DNA from: UBA1724 sp963611685
GTDB taxonomy: Bacteria; Verrucomicrobiota; Lentisphaeria; Oligosphaerales; Oligosphaeraceae
DNA: 15,252 nt
NCBI GenBank assembly: GCA_963611685.1
Contig: CAVDSU010000043.1
Location: 1-15,252, forward strand
Direction: 5' to 3'
Part shown: in pieces, positions 7,420 to 13,591 of the stretch
How the letters are laid out: every line of letters starts with the position of its first letter
Numbering within the stretch: the first letter of the stretch is position 1
Notes under the pieces: model-generated
Told to the model about the DNA's origin: nothing
The model's database searches: none
Seen by the model: the letters and a program-made list of their open reading frames with translations, nothing else
Translations under genes and position numbers: made by a program

Positions 7420-7443
7420 CGAAGGCGGAATAAACCGCCTTCG
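7420..7443. repeat. Perfect 9-bp hairpin downstream of efp
   Basis: CGAAGGCGG (7420-7428) and CCGCCTTCG (7435-7443) pair perfectly around AATAAA. The hairpin sits just before the right 23-bp inverted repeat. It has no adjacent T-run on either strand, so it is recorded as a structured repeat and not as a terminator. Confidence 0.5.
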
Positions 7444-7463
7444 AAAGCGCGGTTAGCCTAAGA

Positions 7464-7486
7464 CGGCTCTTCCCTAGCCGAATACC
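7464..7486. repeat. 23-bp inverted repeat, right copy
   Basis: This is the reverse complement of 707-729 with one mismatch (the GGCATT/GGTATT position). It again stands on the gene-proximal edge of a repeat array, with CCAAAGGACGG of module A following three bases later. With the left copy it frames the block holding the five minus-strand genes and efp. Confidence 0.8.
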
Positions 7487-7488
7487 AA

Positions 7489-7816
7489 CCAAAGGACGGA
7501 GGGGCTGCCGCCCCCCGTACCCCCCGAACTAGTAGCTAGGCGCCGGTGGCTAGCCTGCAAGGTGCCGCAGGCGCCCTTCCGCCTGAAGGCGGTACGGTAC
7601 CGGCTTTGGGGCGCGGCGCGTGCCTAGCGCCTAGAGCGTTTTCTGCCCTGCGGGATACCCAAAGGACGGAGGGGCTGCCGCCCCCCGTACCCCCTGCTAG
7701 CTTCTTCCGCCTACCGGCGGTACGGCGTTTTCCAAACGCCGTAAGTACTTAGCAATTAGTGGCTAGTGGCTAGTTTGCAAGGTGCCGCAGGCGCCCTTCC
7801 GCCTACCGGCGGTACC
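7489..7816 (-). repeat. Inverse-orientation copies of the A and B modules
   Basis: Read on the minus strand, 7724-7597 is a near-perfect 128-bp module A and 7816-7725 a near-perfect 92-bp module B (TTTGCAAGG replaces TTTATAAGG; last base differs). The part at 7489-7596 is a mosaic. It opens with the part of A containing the inverted CCAAAGGACGGAGGGGCTGC, then unrelated GAACTAGTAGCTAGGCGCC, then the hairpin end of B with GCCTGAAGGCGG in place of GCCTACCGGCGG. There is no gene here. These copies are diverged, unlike the identical 312-bp units at the left edge. Confidence 0.9.
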
Positions 7817-7820
7817 ATTC

Positions 7821-7893
7821 ATTGCCCATTGCACATTGCGCATTGCACATTGCGCATTGCACATTGCCCATTGCCCATTGCCCATTGCCCATT
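7821..7893. repeat. ATTGCNC heptamer tandem repeat, 10 copies
   Basis: Ten consecutive 7-bp units occupy 7821-7890, followed by ATT: ATTGCCC, ATTGCAC, ATTGCGC, ATTGCAC, ATTGCGC, ATTGCAC, then four ATTGCCC. Only the sixth base varies, and the A/G/C variants alternate in the first half. No gene overlaps it. It directly follows the inverted module B. Confidence 0.95.
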
Positions 7894-7894
7894 T

Positions 7895-7967
7895 GCGGCG
7901 CACTTGGCGCCGCTTTACGCACGCGCCGGTAAATTCCGGCGCGGGGTTTCGGGCGGAGCCGAAACCC
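7895..7967. repeat. Three consecutive hairpins
   Basis: Three perfect stems stand nearly end to end. They are GCGGCGC/GCGCCGC (7895-7901 with 7907-7913), CGCGCCGG/CCGGCGCG (7922-7929 with 7936-7943) and GGGTTTCGG/CCGAAACCC (7944-7952 with 7959-7967). Loops are ACTTG, TAAATT and GCGGAG. None has a following T-run. They could insulate the chromate-transporter operon or stabilise its mRNA start, but neither role is shown by sequence. Confidence 0.6.
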
Positions 7968-7976
7968 TGGCCTAAC

Positions 7977-8046
7977 TTCCTCCTTCCTCCTTCCTCCTTC
8001 CTCCTTTTTGGGAATCTCCTCCTTCCCTCCTTCTTCCTTCCTCCTT
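7977..8046. repeat. TTCCTCC heptamers and polypyrimidine tract
   Basis: Four exact TTCCTCC units fill 7977-8004. A less regular C/T-only run follows to about 8046, interrupted by TTTTTGGGAA. The complementary strand reads GGAGGAA repeats, resembling stacked ribosome-binding sites, but no minus-strand gene begins there. The tract ends 13 bases before the first chromate-transporter ATG and replaces any Shine-Dalgarno sequence on the plus strand. Confidence 0.85.
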
Positions 8047-8059
8047 CGAAGTCCCCGCC

Positions 8060-8683
8060 ATGGAGAAGCCCTCCCTGACATTTCGATTGCGTGAGCTCTT
8101 CCGAATCTTCTTCGTCATCTCCCTGGTGACCCTGGGAGGCGGGCTCGCCATGCTCCCCGCCATGCGGGAGGAGCTGGTGGAGAAGCGCAAGTGGGTCACC
8201 GACGAGGAGATGATGGACACCGTCGCCGCCATGCAGTCCATGCCGGGCATCATCGCCTGCAACATCGGCGTGCTGCTGGGCTACCGCGTGGCGGGAGTGC
8301 TGGGCGCCATCTGCGCGCTTGCGGGCGCCGTGCTGCCGCCCTTCCTGGCGATCGTGGTGTTGGCGAGCCTGGTGGCGAAGATCCGCACCTACGAGGCGGT
8401 CTCTCATCTCTTTTTGGGCGTGCGCGCCGGCGTCGCCGCGCTGATCCTGTATGCCTCCGTGAGCCTGGCGAAGCAGGTCTTCAAGGGCAAGGAGGGCCTC
8501 GGGCGCATCTTCACCTGGATTGTGGCGATGGTCTCCTTCGTCTGCCTGGCATTCCTGGGCGCCAATGCGGTTTTGGTGCTGGTGGTCAGCGCGGTGTTGG
8601 GGTGGCTCCTGTGCCTCTGGATTTGGCGGCGCAAGAAGAGTGCGGGGGAGGCCCCTGAGGCCACGGGGGAGGATCGCCAATGA
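8060..8683 (+). CDS. Chromate transporter family (ChrA short-chain) protein, first of pair
   Basis: This 207-residue integral membrane protein of the short-chain chromate transporter family corresponds to one half of full-length ChrA. SLVTLGGGLAMLP (21-33) is the family's F-GG motif, and MQSMPGIIACNIGVLLGYRVAG (58-79) is its second conserved stretch, with PGI instead of PGP. About five to six hydrophobic segments follow, and the C-terminus (188-207) is charged and cytosolic-looking. It overlaps the second gene by ATGA, the usual arrangement for paired half-size members that act together. The family effluxes chromate in characterised cases, but many members have untested substrates. No Shine-Dalgarno sequence precedes the ATG because a polypyrimidine tract lies there; no better in-frame start exists. 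Confidence 0.9.
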   Translation: MEKPSLTFRLRELFRIFFVISLVTLGGGLAMLPAMREELVEKRKWVTDEEMMDTVAAMQSMPGIIACNIGVLLGYRVAGVLGAICALAGAVLPPFLAIVVLASLVAKIRTYEAVSHLFLGVRAGVAALILYASVSLAKQVFKGKEGLGRIFTWIVAMVSFVCLAFLGANAVLVLVVSAVLGWLLCLWIWRRKKSAGEAPEATGEDRQ

Positions 8684-9252
8684 ATCTCCTCTCGCTCTAT
8701 TTCCTCTTCGTGAAGATCGGGTTCTTCACCTTCGGCGGCGGATACGCCATGATCCCCTTCTTCCAGGACGAGCTGGTGACCCGCCGGGGACTCATGACCG
8801 CCAGCGAATTCGCGGACATCGTGGCGCTGGCGCAGATGACCCCGGGCCCCGTGGGGCTGAATGTGGCCACCTACATCGGCCAGCAGGAGGGCGGATTCTT
8901 CGGCGCGGTGGCGGGCACCCTGGGCGTCACCACCCCCTCTCTGATCCTCGGACTGCTGATCGGACTCTTCCTGCGCTCCTTCGAGAAGAACCGCCATTGG
9001 CAGGGCGTGCTCTTCGGCATCCGACCCGCGACCCTGGGACTCATTGCGGCGGCGGTGATCTTCTTCGCGGAGACCTCCCTCTTTACCGCACCCGTGCAGG
9101 CGCTCTGGCGCGCCGGCGAGCACTTCGGCGTCTGCTGGCAGGGCGTCCTGATCTTCGCCGTCGTGCTCTTCGTACAGTTCCGCTGGAAGCCGAATGTCCT
9201 GTGGACCCTCATCGGCTCCGCCGTGGCGGGATGGCTCCTCTTCCTGATCTGA
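8680..9252 (+). CDS. Chromate transporter family (ChrA short-chain) protein, second of pair
   Basis: This 190-residue membrane protein is homologous to its neighbour and presumably its partner. It has the better-conserved motifs: GFFTFGGGYAMIPF (14-27), the EL-V-RRG segment after it, and LAQMTPGPVGLNVATYIG (50-67) with the canonical PGP. Remaining hydrophobic segments fit five to six membrane passes, ending in a C-terminal helix (WTLIGSAVAGWLLFLI). The start overlaps the first gene's stop (ATGA), implying translational coupling. Transport of chromate or another oxyanion is the family expectation; the substrate here is not evident. An 82-bp non-coding gap separates it from the next gene. Confidence 0.92.
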   Translation: MNLLSLYFLFVKIGFFTFGGGYAMIPFFQDELVTRRGLMTASEFADIVALAQMTPGPVGLNVATYIGQQEGGFFGAVAGTLGVTTPSLILGLLIGLFLRSFEKNRHWQGVLFGIRPATLGLIAAAVIFFAETSLFTAPVQALWRAGEHFGVCWQGVLIFAVVLFVQFRWKPNVLWTLIGSAVAGWLLFLI

Positions 9253-9318
9253 ACGCGGCGCACACACACCCGCGCCCGCAAATCCACCCACCCCCTTCTC
9301 GCTCCCCACACCCCAAAC

Positions 9319-9324
9319 AAGGAG
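9319..9324 (+). promoter_or_regulatory. Ribosome-binding site of the YihY-family gene
   Basis: AAGGAG stands ten bases before the ATG at 9335 and fixes that start. The preceding 60 bases are C-rich, with no recognisable promoter. Confidence 0.7.
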
Positions 9325-9334
9325 AAAATCCGAA

Positions 9335-10954
9335 ATGGCAGACGACTCCCTAGAACGCTGGATGGCCTTCCGACCGGTCCGCAGCGTGGTGGACTTCTTC
9401 ACCAAGAAGATCTGGAATGCCGACTTCAAGGCGCTCCGCTTCCTGAAGCGCGGGGGATACTCCTTCTGCCGCCTGATGGTGGTGGCGGTCCGCGGCGTGG
9501 TCGACGACCGCTGCACGCTCCAGAGCAGCGCGCTGACCTACATCACCATGGTCTCCTTGGTCCCCGTGCTCGCCATCGCCCTCTCGTTCTGCAAGGGAAT
9601 GGGCTTCCAGCAGCAGCTGCTGGGACACCTGGGCATCGAGACCCTGGTGCAGATGGATCCCGCCACCGGCGAAGAGCAGATTCTCTACCGAGTGGTCCCC
9701 AAGGAATCCACCACCGAGAAAAAATCGGCTTCCGCCGCGGTCCCCGAGGCAGCGGTAACAGCAGCTGCCGAGGGCGTGGCGGCGCCTGTGCCTGTGTCCG
9801 AGGCTGTGCCCGAGGTTGCGTCTCCGGGGTCCGTGGAGGTGTCCCCGTATCCCGCCAACCGCGTGCGTCCCGGCTTTGCGGCGGAGTTGCCGGAGCCGGT
9901 GCAGGACGGCATCCTGAAGGTGATTACCTACGTGGACAAGACGAATTTTGCGGCGTTGGGGATTGTGGGTGTGCTCACGCTGTTGTGCACGGTGGTGATG
10001 TCCATCCAGAAGTTGGAGAGCAGCTTCAACGACATCTGGTGCGTCCAGCGCGGGCGCACCCTCCTGCGGCAGTTCAGCGAGTATCTGGTGGTGCTTCTGC
10101 TGATGCCCATCTTGCTGTCGGCGGTGCTTTCCCTGAATAGCTTCATCAACTCCGGCGCCCTGGCGGCGATGCTCCACACCAGCTCGCCCGTGGTGGCGTG
10201 GATGGGGCAGGCGCTGGCGAAGCTGATCCTGGTGCTCTGCCTGGTGCTGGCCTTCGCGGCGCTCTACTTCTTCCTGCCCAACACCCGCGTGGATGTGGGG
10301 CCCGCGCTGCTCTCCGGCGCGGTGGCGGGCATTGTCTGGGGCGCGGTGCTGCTGGTCTACATCCACTGGCAGATCGGCCTGGCGCGCTACAACGCCATCT
10401 ACGGCGCCTTCGCATCGCTGCCCTTCTTCCTGGCGTGGCTCTACGCCAGCTGGATGGTGGTGCTCTTGGGCGCGGAGCTCTGCTATGCCGCCCAGAACCA
10501 GCGGCTGCTCCGCCAGACCAAGCGGATGCTCCCCGTTGAGGCCGGCGCAAACCACCTTTTGGGCATCGCCATCGTGGAGGACATCAGCCGCTGCTATCGG
10601 GAAGGGAAGGGCTTCTGGAATGCCGGCGAATTCGCCATGGCGCACAATGTCTCCATTCGCGAACTGGAGTTCTGCCTGGAGAGCCTGACGCGCGCGGGAC
10701 TGGTGCTCCAGCGGCAGCCCGAGGCGGATCCCCCCGAGTCCTACGACTACGTCCTCAGCCGCCCCGCCGAGCAGATCACGCTGGCGCAGGTCTCCGACGC
10801 CATCCTGGGATGCAATACCGAGGACGCCGAGCGCATCAGCCAGTGCATGCCCAAGCCGTTGGTGAACTACCTGCAGAAGCACTACCGGGAGATGGAGGAG
10901 AAGTTCTCCGCCGTCACCTTCCAGGCGGAGCTCTCCGAGCCCGAAAAGAAGTAG
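9335..10954 (+). CDS. YihY/BrkB-family (UPF0761) membrane protein with insert and C-terminal domain
   Basis: This 539-residue inner-membrane protein belongs to the family once mislabelled RNase BN; its biochemical role is not settled. TM1 follows a charged N-terminus: TLQSSALTYITMVSLVPVLAIALS (61-84) is the conserved opening. NFAALGIVGVLTLLCTVVMSIQKLESSFNDIW (204-235) and RYNAIYGAFASLPFFLAWLYASWMVVLLGAELCYAAQN (351-388 region) are highly typical. Unlike ordinary ~280-420-residue members, it has an Ala/Pro/Val/Glu-rich, low-complexity segment at about 122-178 between the first helix pair and the second. It also has a C-terminal soluble part (about 405-539) with helix-turn-helix-like spacing (FAMAHNVSIRELEFCLESLTRAGLVLQR) resembling a winged-helix fold. 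The start is supported by AAGGAG. It is 18 bp upstream of the zinc-transport genes, so possibly cotranscribed with them. Confidence 0.9.
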   Translation: MADDSLERWMAFRPVRSVVDFFTKKIWNADFKALRFLKRGGYSFCRLMVVAVRGVVDDRCTLQSSALTYITMVSLVPVLAIALSFCKGMGFQQQLLGHLGIETLVQMDPATGEEQILYRVVPKESTTEKKSASAAVPEAAVTAAAEGVAAPVPVSEAVPEVASPGSVEVSPYPANRVRPGFAAELPEPVQDGILKVITYVDKTNFAALGIVGVLTLLCTVVMSIQKLESSFNDIWCVQRGRTLLRQFSEYLVVLLLMPILLSAVLSLNSFINSGALAAMLHTSSPVVAWMGQALAKLILVLCLVLAFAALYFFLPNTRVDVGPALLSGAVAGIVWGAVLLVYIHWQIGLARYNAIYGAFASLPFFLAWLYASWMVVLLGAELCYAAQNQRLLRQTKRMLPVEAGANHLLGIAIVEDISRCYREGKGFWNAGEFAMAHNVSIRELEFCLESLTRAGLVLQRQPEADPPESYDYVLSRPAEQITLAQVSDAILGCNTEDAERISQCMPKPLVNYLQKHYREMEEKFSAVTFQAELSEPEKK

Positions 10955-10972
10955 CCCCGGGGTGTTCCGAAG

Positions 10973-11845
10973 ATGTCGCGGGAAGAAAGAACAGCCCGTT
11001 TCGCGGCGGCGGCGGCGGTATTTGCGGCGCTCCTGGTGGTGGCGTCGTCGTGGGGGATGCTGTCGGCCGCGCCGTTGTCGGTGTATGTGACCCTCCCGCC
11101 CCTGGCGGAGGCGCTGGAGAGTGTCGGCGGCGGCGAGGTGTCGGTGGGCGTGCTGCTCCCCGCGGGCGTCAGCCCGGAGACCTACCAGCCCGATGCACGG
11201 ACCGTCGCTTCCCTGGGGCGCGCGGAGCTCCTGCTCACCATCGGCGCGCCCTTCGAAGAGACTCTCCTGCCGCGCTTGAAGGAGACCTTCCCCGCCTTGA
11301 CCGTCGTGGATGGCACTCGCGAGATGGCCTTCCGGACCTTCCCCGATGGCGGACGGGATCCCCATGTCTGGCTCTCCCTTGACAATCTCTCCCGCTTCGC
11401 CAAGAATGCCTGCGACGCCCTCTGCACGGCACGACCGGAACACGCCGACGCCTTCCGCGAAAATCTCGCGAAATACCGCGCTTCCCTGGCGGCGCTGAAT
11501 GACCGGAACCGGGAGCTGCTGTCGCCGCTCTCGGGGAAGGCGGTGCTGGTCTACCATCCCGCCTTCGGATACTTCCTGGGGGAATATGGCATAACGCAGC
11601 TCTCCATCGAGGAGGAGGGAAAGGAGCCCTCGCCCCGCGAACTCCTCCAGACCATCCGGGAGGCGCGCTCCCTGCGGGTGCCCGCCATCTTCGTGCAGCC
11701 GCAATTCTCTCCGCGGACCGCGAGGGTCTTGGCGGACGAATTGAAATGCCGGGTGGTCCCCCTGGACCCCCTTCCCGAAAACGCCTCCCGGGGCCTCCGC
11801 GAAATGGCGGAGGCCATCGCGCGCGAGTATCAGATTCTGCCTTGA
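10973..11845 (+). CDS. znuA: Metal (zinc/manganese) ABC transporter substrate-binding protein
   Basis: This 290-residue TroA/ZnuA-type binding protein captures a divalent metal in the periplasm for its ABC permease. A signal peptide (about residues 9-33, ending SAA) is visible, with no lipobox. Canonical ligands are partly preserved: H131 in DPHVWLS, H195 in VYHPAFGYFL, and D265 in VPLDPL. The first ligand, normally His in a PHTYEP-like motif, is Glu69 (GVSPETYQP). The long His-rich loop of many ZnuA proteins is absent. The order binding protein, ATPase, permease with 4-bp gap and ATGA junctions supports a complete importer. Zinc is the likeliest metal; manganese or iron cannot be excluded, particularly with a Glu ligand. 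The start lacks a strong ribosome-binding site. Confidence 0.9.
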   Translation: MSREERTARFAAAAAVFAALLVVASSWGMLSAAPLSVYVTLPPLAEALESVGGGEVSVGVLLPAGVSPETYQPDARTVASLGRAELLLTIGAPFEETLLPRLKETFPALTVVDGTREMAFRTFPDGGRDPHVWLSLDNLSRFAKNACDALCTARPEHADAFRENLAKYRASLAALNDRNRELLSPLSGKAVLVYHPAFGYFLGEYGITQLSIEEEGKEPSPRELLQTIREARSLRVPAIFVQPQFSPRTARVLADELKCRVVPLDPLPENASRGLREMAEAIAREYQILP

Positions 11846-11849
11846 TTCC

Positions 11850-12710
11850 ATGAGTATCCCTGCTGTGCAAATCCAGGACCTCTGCTTCGGCTACGAGGAA
11901 CGGGAGGTGCTACATAACATCAATCTGACGGTCTCCCAGGGGGATTTCGCCATCGTGGTGGGACCCAATGGCGGCGGAAAGACCACCCTCCTGAGGCTGA
12001 TGCTGGGGCTGCTGGAACCCCGGTTCGGCGCCGTGCGGATCTTCGGCACGCCCCCCGAAGAGGCGCGTCGGCGCATGGCGTATGTCCCGCAGTCCCTGGA
12101 GTTCGACCACCACTTCCCCATCTCCGTGCTGGAGACCGCGCTTTTGGGGCGACTGGAACGATATTCTCTCCTGGGGCCCCGGAAGCGCGACCGCCAGATC
12201 GCCCTGGAGGCGCTTGCCGAGGTGGGGCTTGCCGACGCCGCAAAGAAGCCCTTCGCCGCCTTGTCCGGCGGACAGCGCCAGAGGGTCCTGATTGCCCAGG
12301 CGCTCTCCTCCCAGCCGGAACTGCTGCTGCTCGACGAGCCCGGCGCCAATCTGGACGCCCCCGGAGTGGCCACCATCTACGCGCTGCTCAAGGAGCTCAG
12401 CCAGCGCATCACCATCGTCATGGTCTCCCATAATCTCACGATGGTGGAGCCCTTCGCGACCCACGTGGTCTGCGTGAACCATACCGCCGACATGCACGAG
12501 ATCCAGCAGGTCTCCCAGGACGACCTCCATGCCGGAAATTGGGTCCATATCTTCCATCACGAATGCCCCGTGGCGCGGGACGAACAGAAGGACCCCTGCG
12601 CGGGACCCCATCTGGGAGAGGCCGCCCACGAACACTCTTCCCACGAGAACGCGGAAACCTGCTGCGCGCATCCCGGATGCGCCCATTCCGGGAAGGAGGG
12701 GCGGAAATGA
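11850..12710 (+). CDS. znuC: Metal ABC transporter ATP-binding protein with His/Cys-rich tail
   Basis: This 286-residue ATPase energises metal import. Motifs are Walker A GPNGGGKTT (38-46), Q-loop VPQSLEFDHHFP, signature LSGGQRQRVLIAQAL (138-152), Walker B LLLLDEP (158-164) and switch His194 in VSHN. Segments such as FPISVLETALLGR are characteristic of the zinc/manganese ATPase subfamily. After the domain comes an unusual tail (233-286) containing nine His and five Cys, including HIFHHEC, HEHSSH and CCAHPGCAH. It is probably a metal-binding extension that could sense or buffer the transported ion. It begins 4 bp after znuA and its stop overlaps the znuB start. The tail is in frame and precedes a normal stop, so it is not an artefact of frameshifting. 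Confidence 0.93.
   Translation: MSIPAVQIQDLCFGYEEREVLHNINLTVSQGDFAIVVGPNGGGKTTLLRLMLGLLEPRFGAVRIFGTPPEEARRRMAYVPQSLEFDHHFPISVLETALLGRLERYSLLGPRKRDRQIALEALAEVGLADAAKKPFAALSGGQRQRVLIAQALSSQPELLLLDEPGANLDAPGVATIYALLKELSQRITIVMVSHNLTMVEPFATHVVCVNHTADMHEIQQVSQDDLHAGNWVHIFHHECPVARDEQKDPCAGPHLGEAAHEHSSHENAETCCAHPGCAHSGKEGRK
12693..12699 (+). promoter_or_regulatory. znuB ribosome-binding site inside the znuC tail
   Basis: AAGGAGG lies seven bases before the ATG at 12707, within the last codons of znuC. It selects the 294-residue znuB start over the upstream Met codons of the same open frame, which overlap the znuC tail. Confidence 0.75.
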
Positions 12711-13591
12711 CGGAATTCCTCCAGGAGATCTTCCAGTCGCCGCTGCTGGCGCGCTCGCTGGCGGCAATGGTTCTCTCCGCCATCTGCTGCGGCGTGGTGG
12801 GATGCTACGTGGTGTTGAAGCGCGACAGCTACGCCGTCGGCGCCGTGAGCCATTCGCTGTTGGGGGGCGTGGGCGTGGTGCTCTATGTGACCGGGTGCTT
12901 CCCCGCATTGGAGACGCGCCTTCCCTGGCTGACGCCCTGGACGGGCGCGCTGGTGGCGGGCGTGGTGGTGGCATTGGTGATCACTCTCATGACCACTCGG
13001 TGGCATTTCCGCATGGACACCGTGCTCTCCGCCGTCTGGGCGGTGGGGCTGGCGGTCGGAATCTCCTTCGCCAATGCCCGACCCGGATACGCCGCGGACC
13101 TGAACAGCTATCTCTTCGGGAGCATCCTCATGATCTCCCCACAGGATCTCCAGCTCGTCGCAATCCTGGATGCACTGGTGCTCCTGGGCGCCTATCTCTG
13201 GCACTCCCGCTTCGTGGCGCTCGCCTTCCAGCCGGAACTCTTGACGCTCCGCGGACTCTCCCGCGCACGCACCCAGCTCGCCTTCCAGCTCATGGTGGCG
13301 GTCACCGTGGTGATCCTCTCCCAGGTGGTGGGAATCATCCTCTGCATGGCACTCCTGATCCTCCCCGTGGCCACCGCAACGCTCCTCTCCCGGAAAATCC
13401 CCGCCATCATGCTGCTGGCGACCGCCCTCTGCTTCCTGTGCTGCTTCCTGGGAGTCGGACTCTCCTACACCGCGGGACGCGGGAGCTTCCTGCAGTCCCC
13501 CGGCGCCGTCATCGTGGAACTCTCCGGCGCCGTCTACCTGGGCGCCTGGCTGTGCGTCACGCTCGCCAAAAAATTCCCCCGAGGAAAGTAA
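12707..13591 (+). CDS. znuB: Metal ABC transporter permease (ABC-3 family)
   Basis: This 294-residue inner-membrane permease forms the metal channel. The start is set by AAGGAGG and the ATGA overlap with znuC; a longer reading frame begins at 12539 but would overlap the znuC tail extensively. The conserved ABC-3 segment near the N-terminus appears as KRDSYAVGAVSHSLLGGVGV (38-57), with Gly-Ala-Val-Ser-His in place of the usual Asp-Ala-Ile-Ser-His. LNSYLFGSILMISPQDL and VGIILCMALLILPVATA are further family hallmarks. About eight hydrophobic helices are visible, normal for the family. The last codon is followed directly by the ATG of the peptidase gene. Family assignment is secure; zinc specificity is inferred from the operon. 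Confidence 0.93.
   Translation: MTEFLQEIFQSPLLARSLAAMVLSAICCGVVGCYVVLKRDSYAVGAVSHSLLGGVGVVLYVTGCFPALETRLPWLTPWTGALVAGVVVALVITLMTTRWHFRMDTVLSAVWAVGLAVGISFANARPGYAADLNSYLFGSILMISPQDLQLVAILDALVLLGAYLWHSRFVALAFQPELLTLRGLSRARTQLAFQLMVAVTVVILSQVVGIILCMALLILPVATATLLSRKIPAIMLLATALCFLCCFLGVGLSYTAGRGSFLQSPGAVIVELSGAVYLGAWLCVTLAKKFPRGK

Noticed and set aside
7420..7443. Intrinsic terminator for efp
   Set aside because: The 9-bp stem is perfect, but AAAGCGCGG and not a T-run follows, so it is listed only as a hairpin.
6623..7492. Minus-strand open frame of 289 codons opposite efp
   Set aside because: It starts inside the right 23-bp inverted repeat and runs opposite the well-conserved efp. No protein motif is recognisable.
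7977..8046. Stacked ribosome-binding sites (GGAGGAA) on the minus strand
   Set aside because: No credible minus-strand gene starts nearby. The pattern is explained by TTCCTCC heptamer repeats.
9350..11851. Minus-strand open frame of 833 codons
   Set aside because: It is antisense to the YihY-family and znuA genes, both with clear family motifs. Its composition is His/Gln/Arg-rich and it crosses two genes.
12539..12706. Longer znuB start at 12539
   Set aside because: The extension overlaps the znuC tail by 172 bases and lacks protein character. AAGGAGG and ATGA coupling support 12707.
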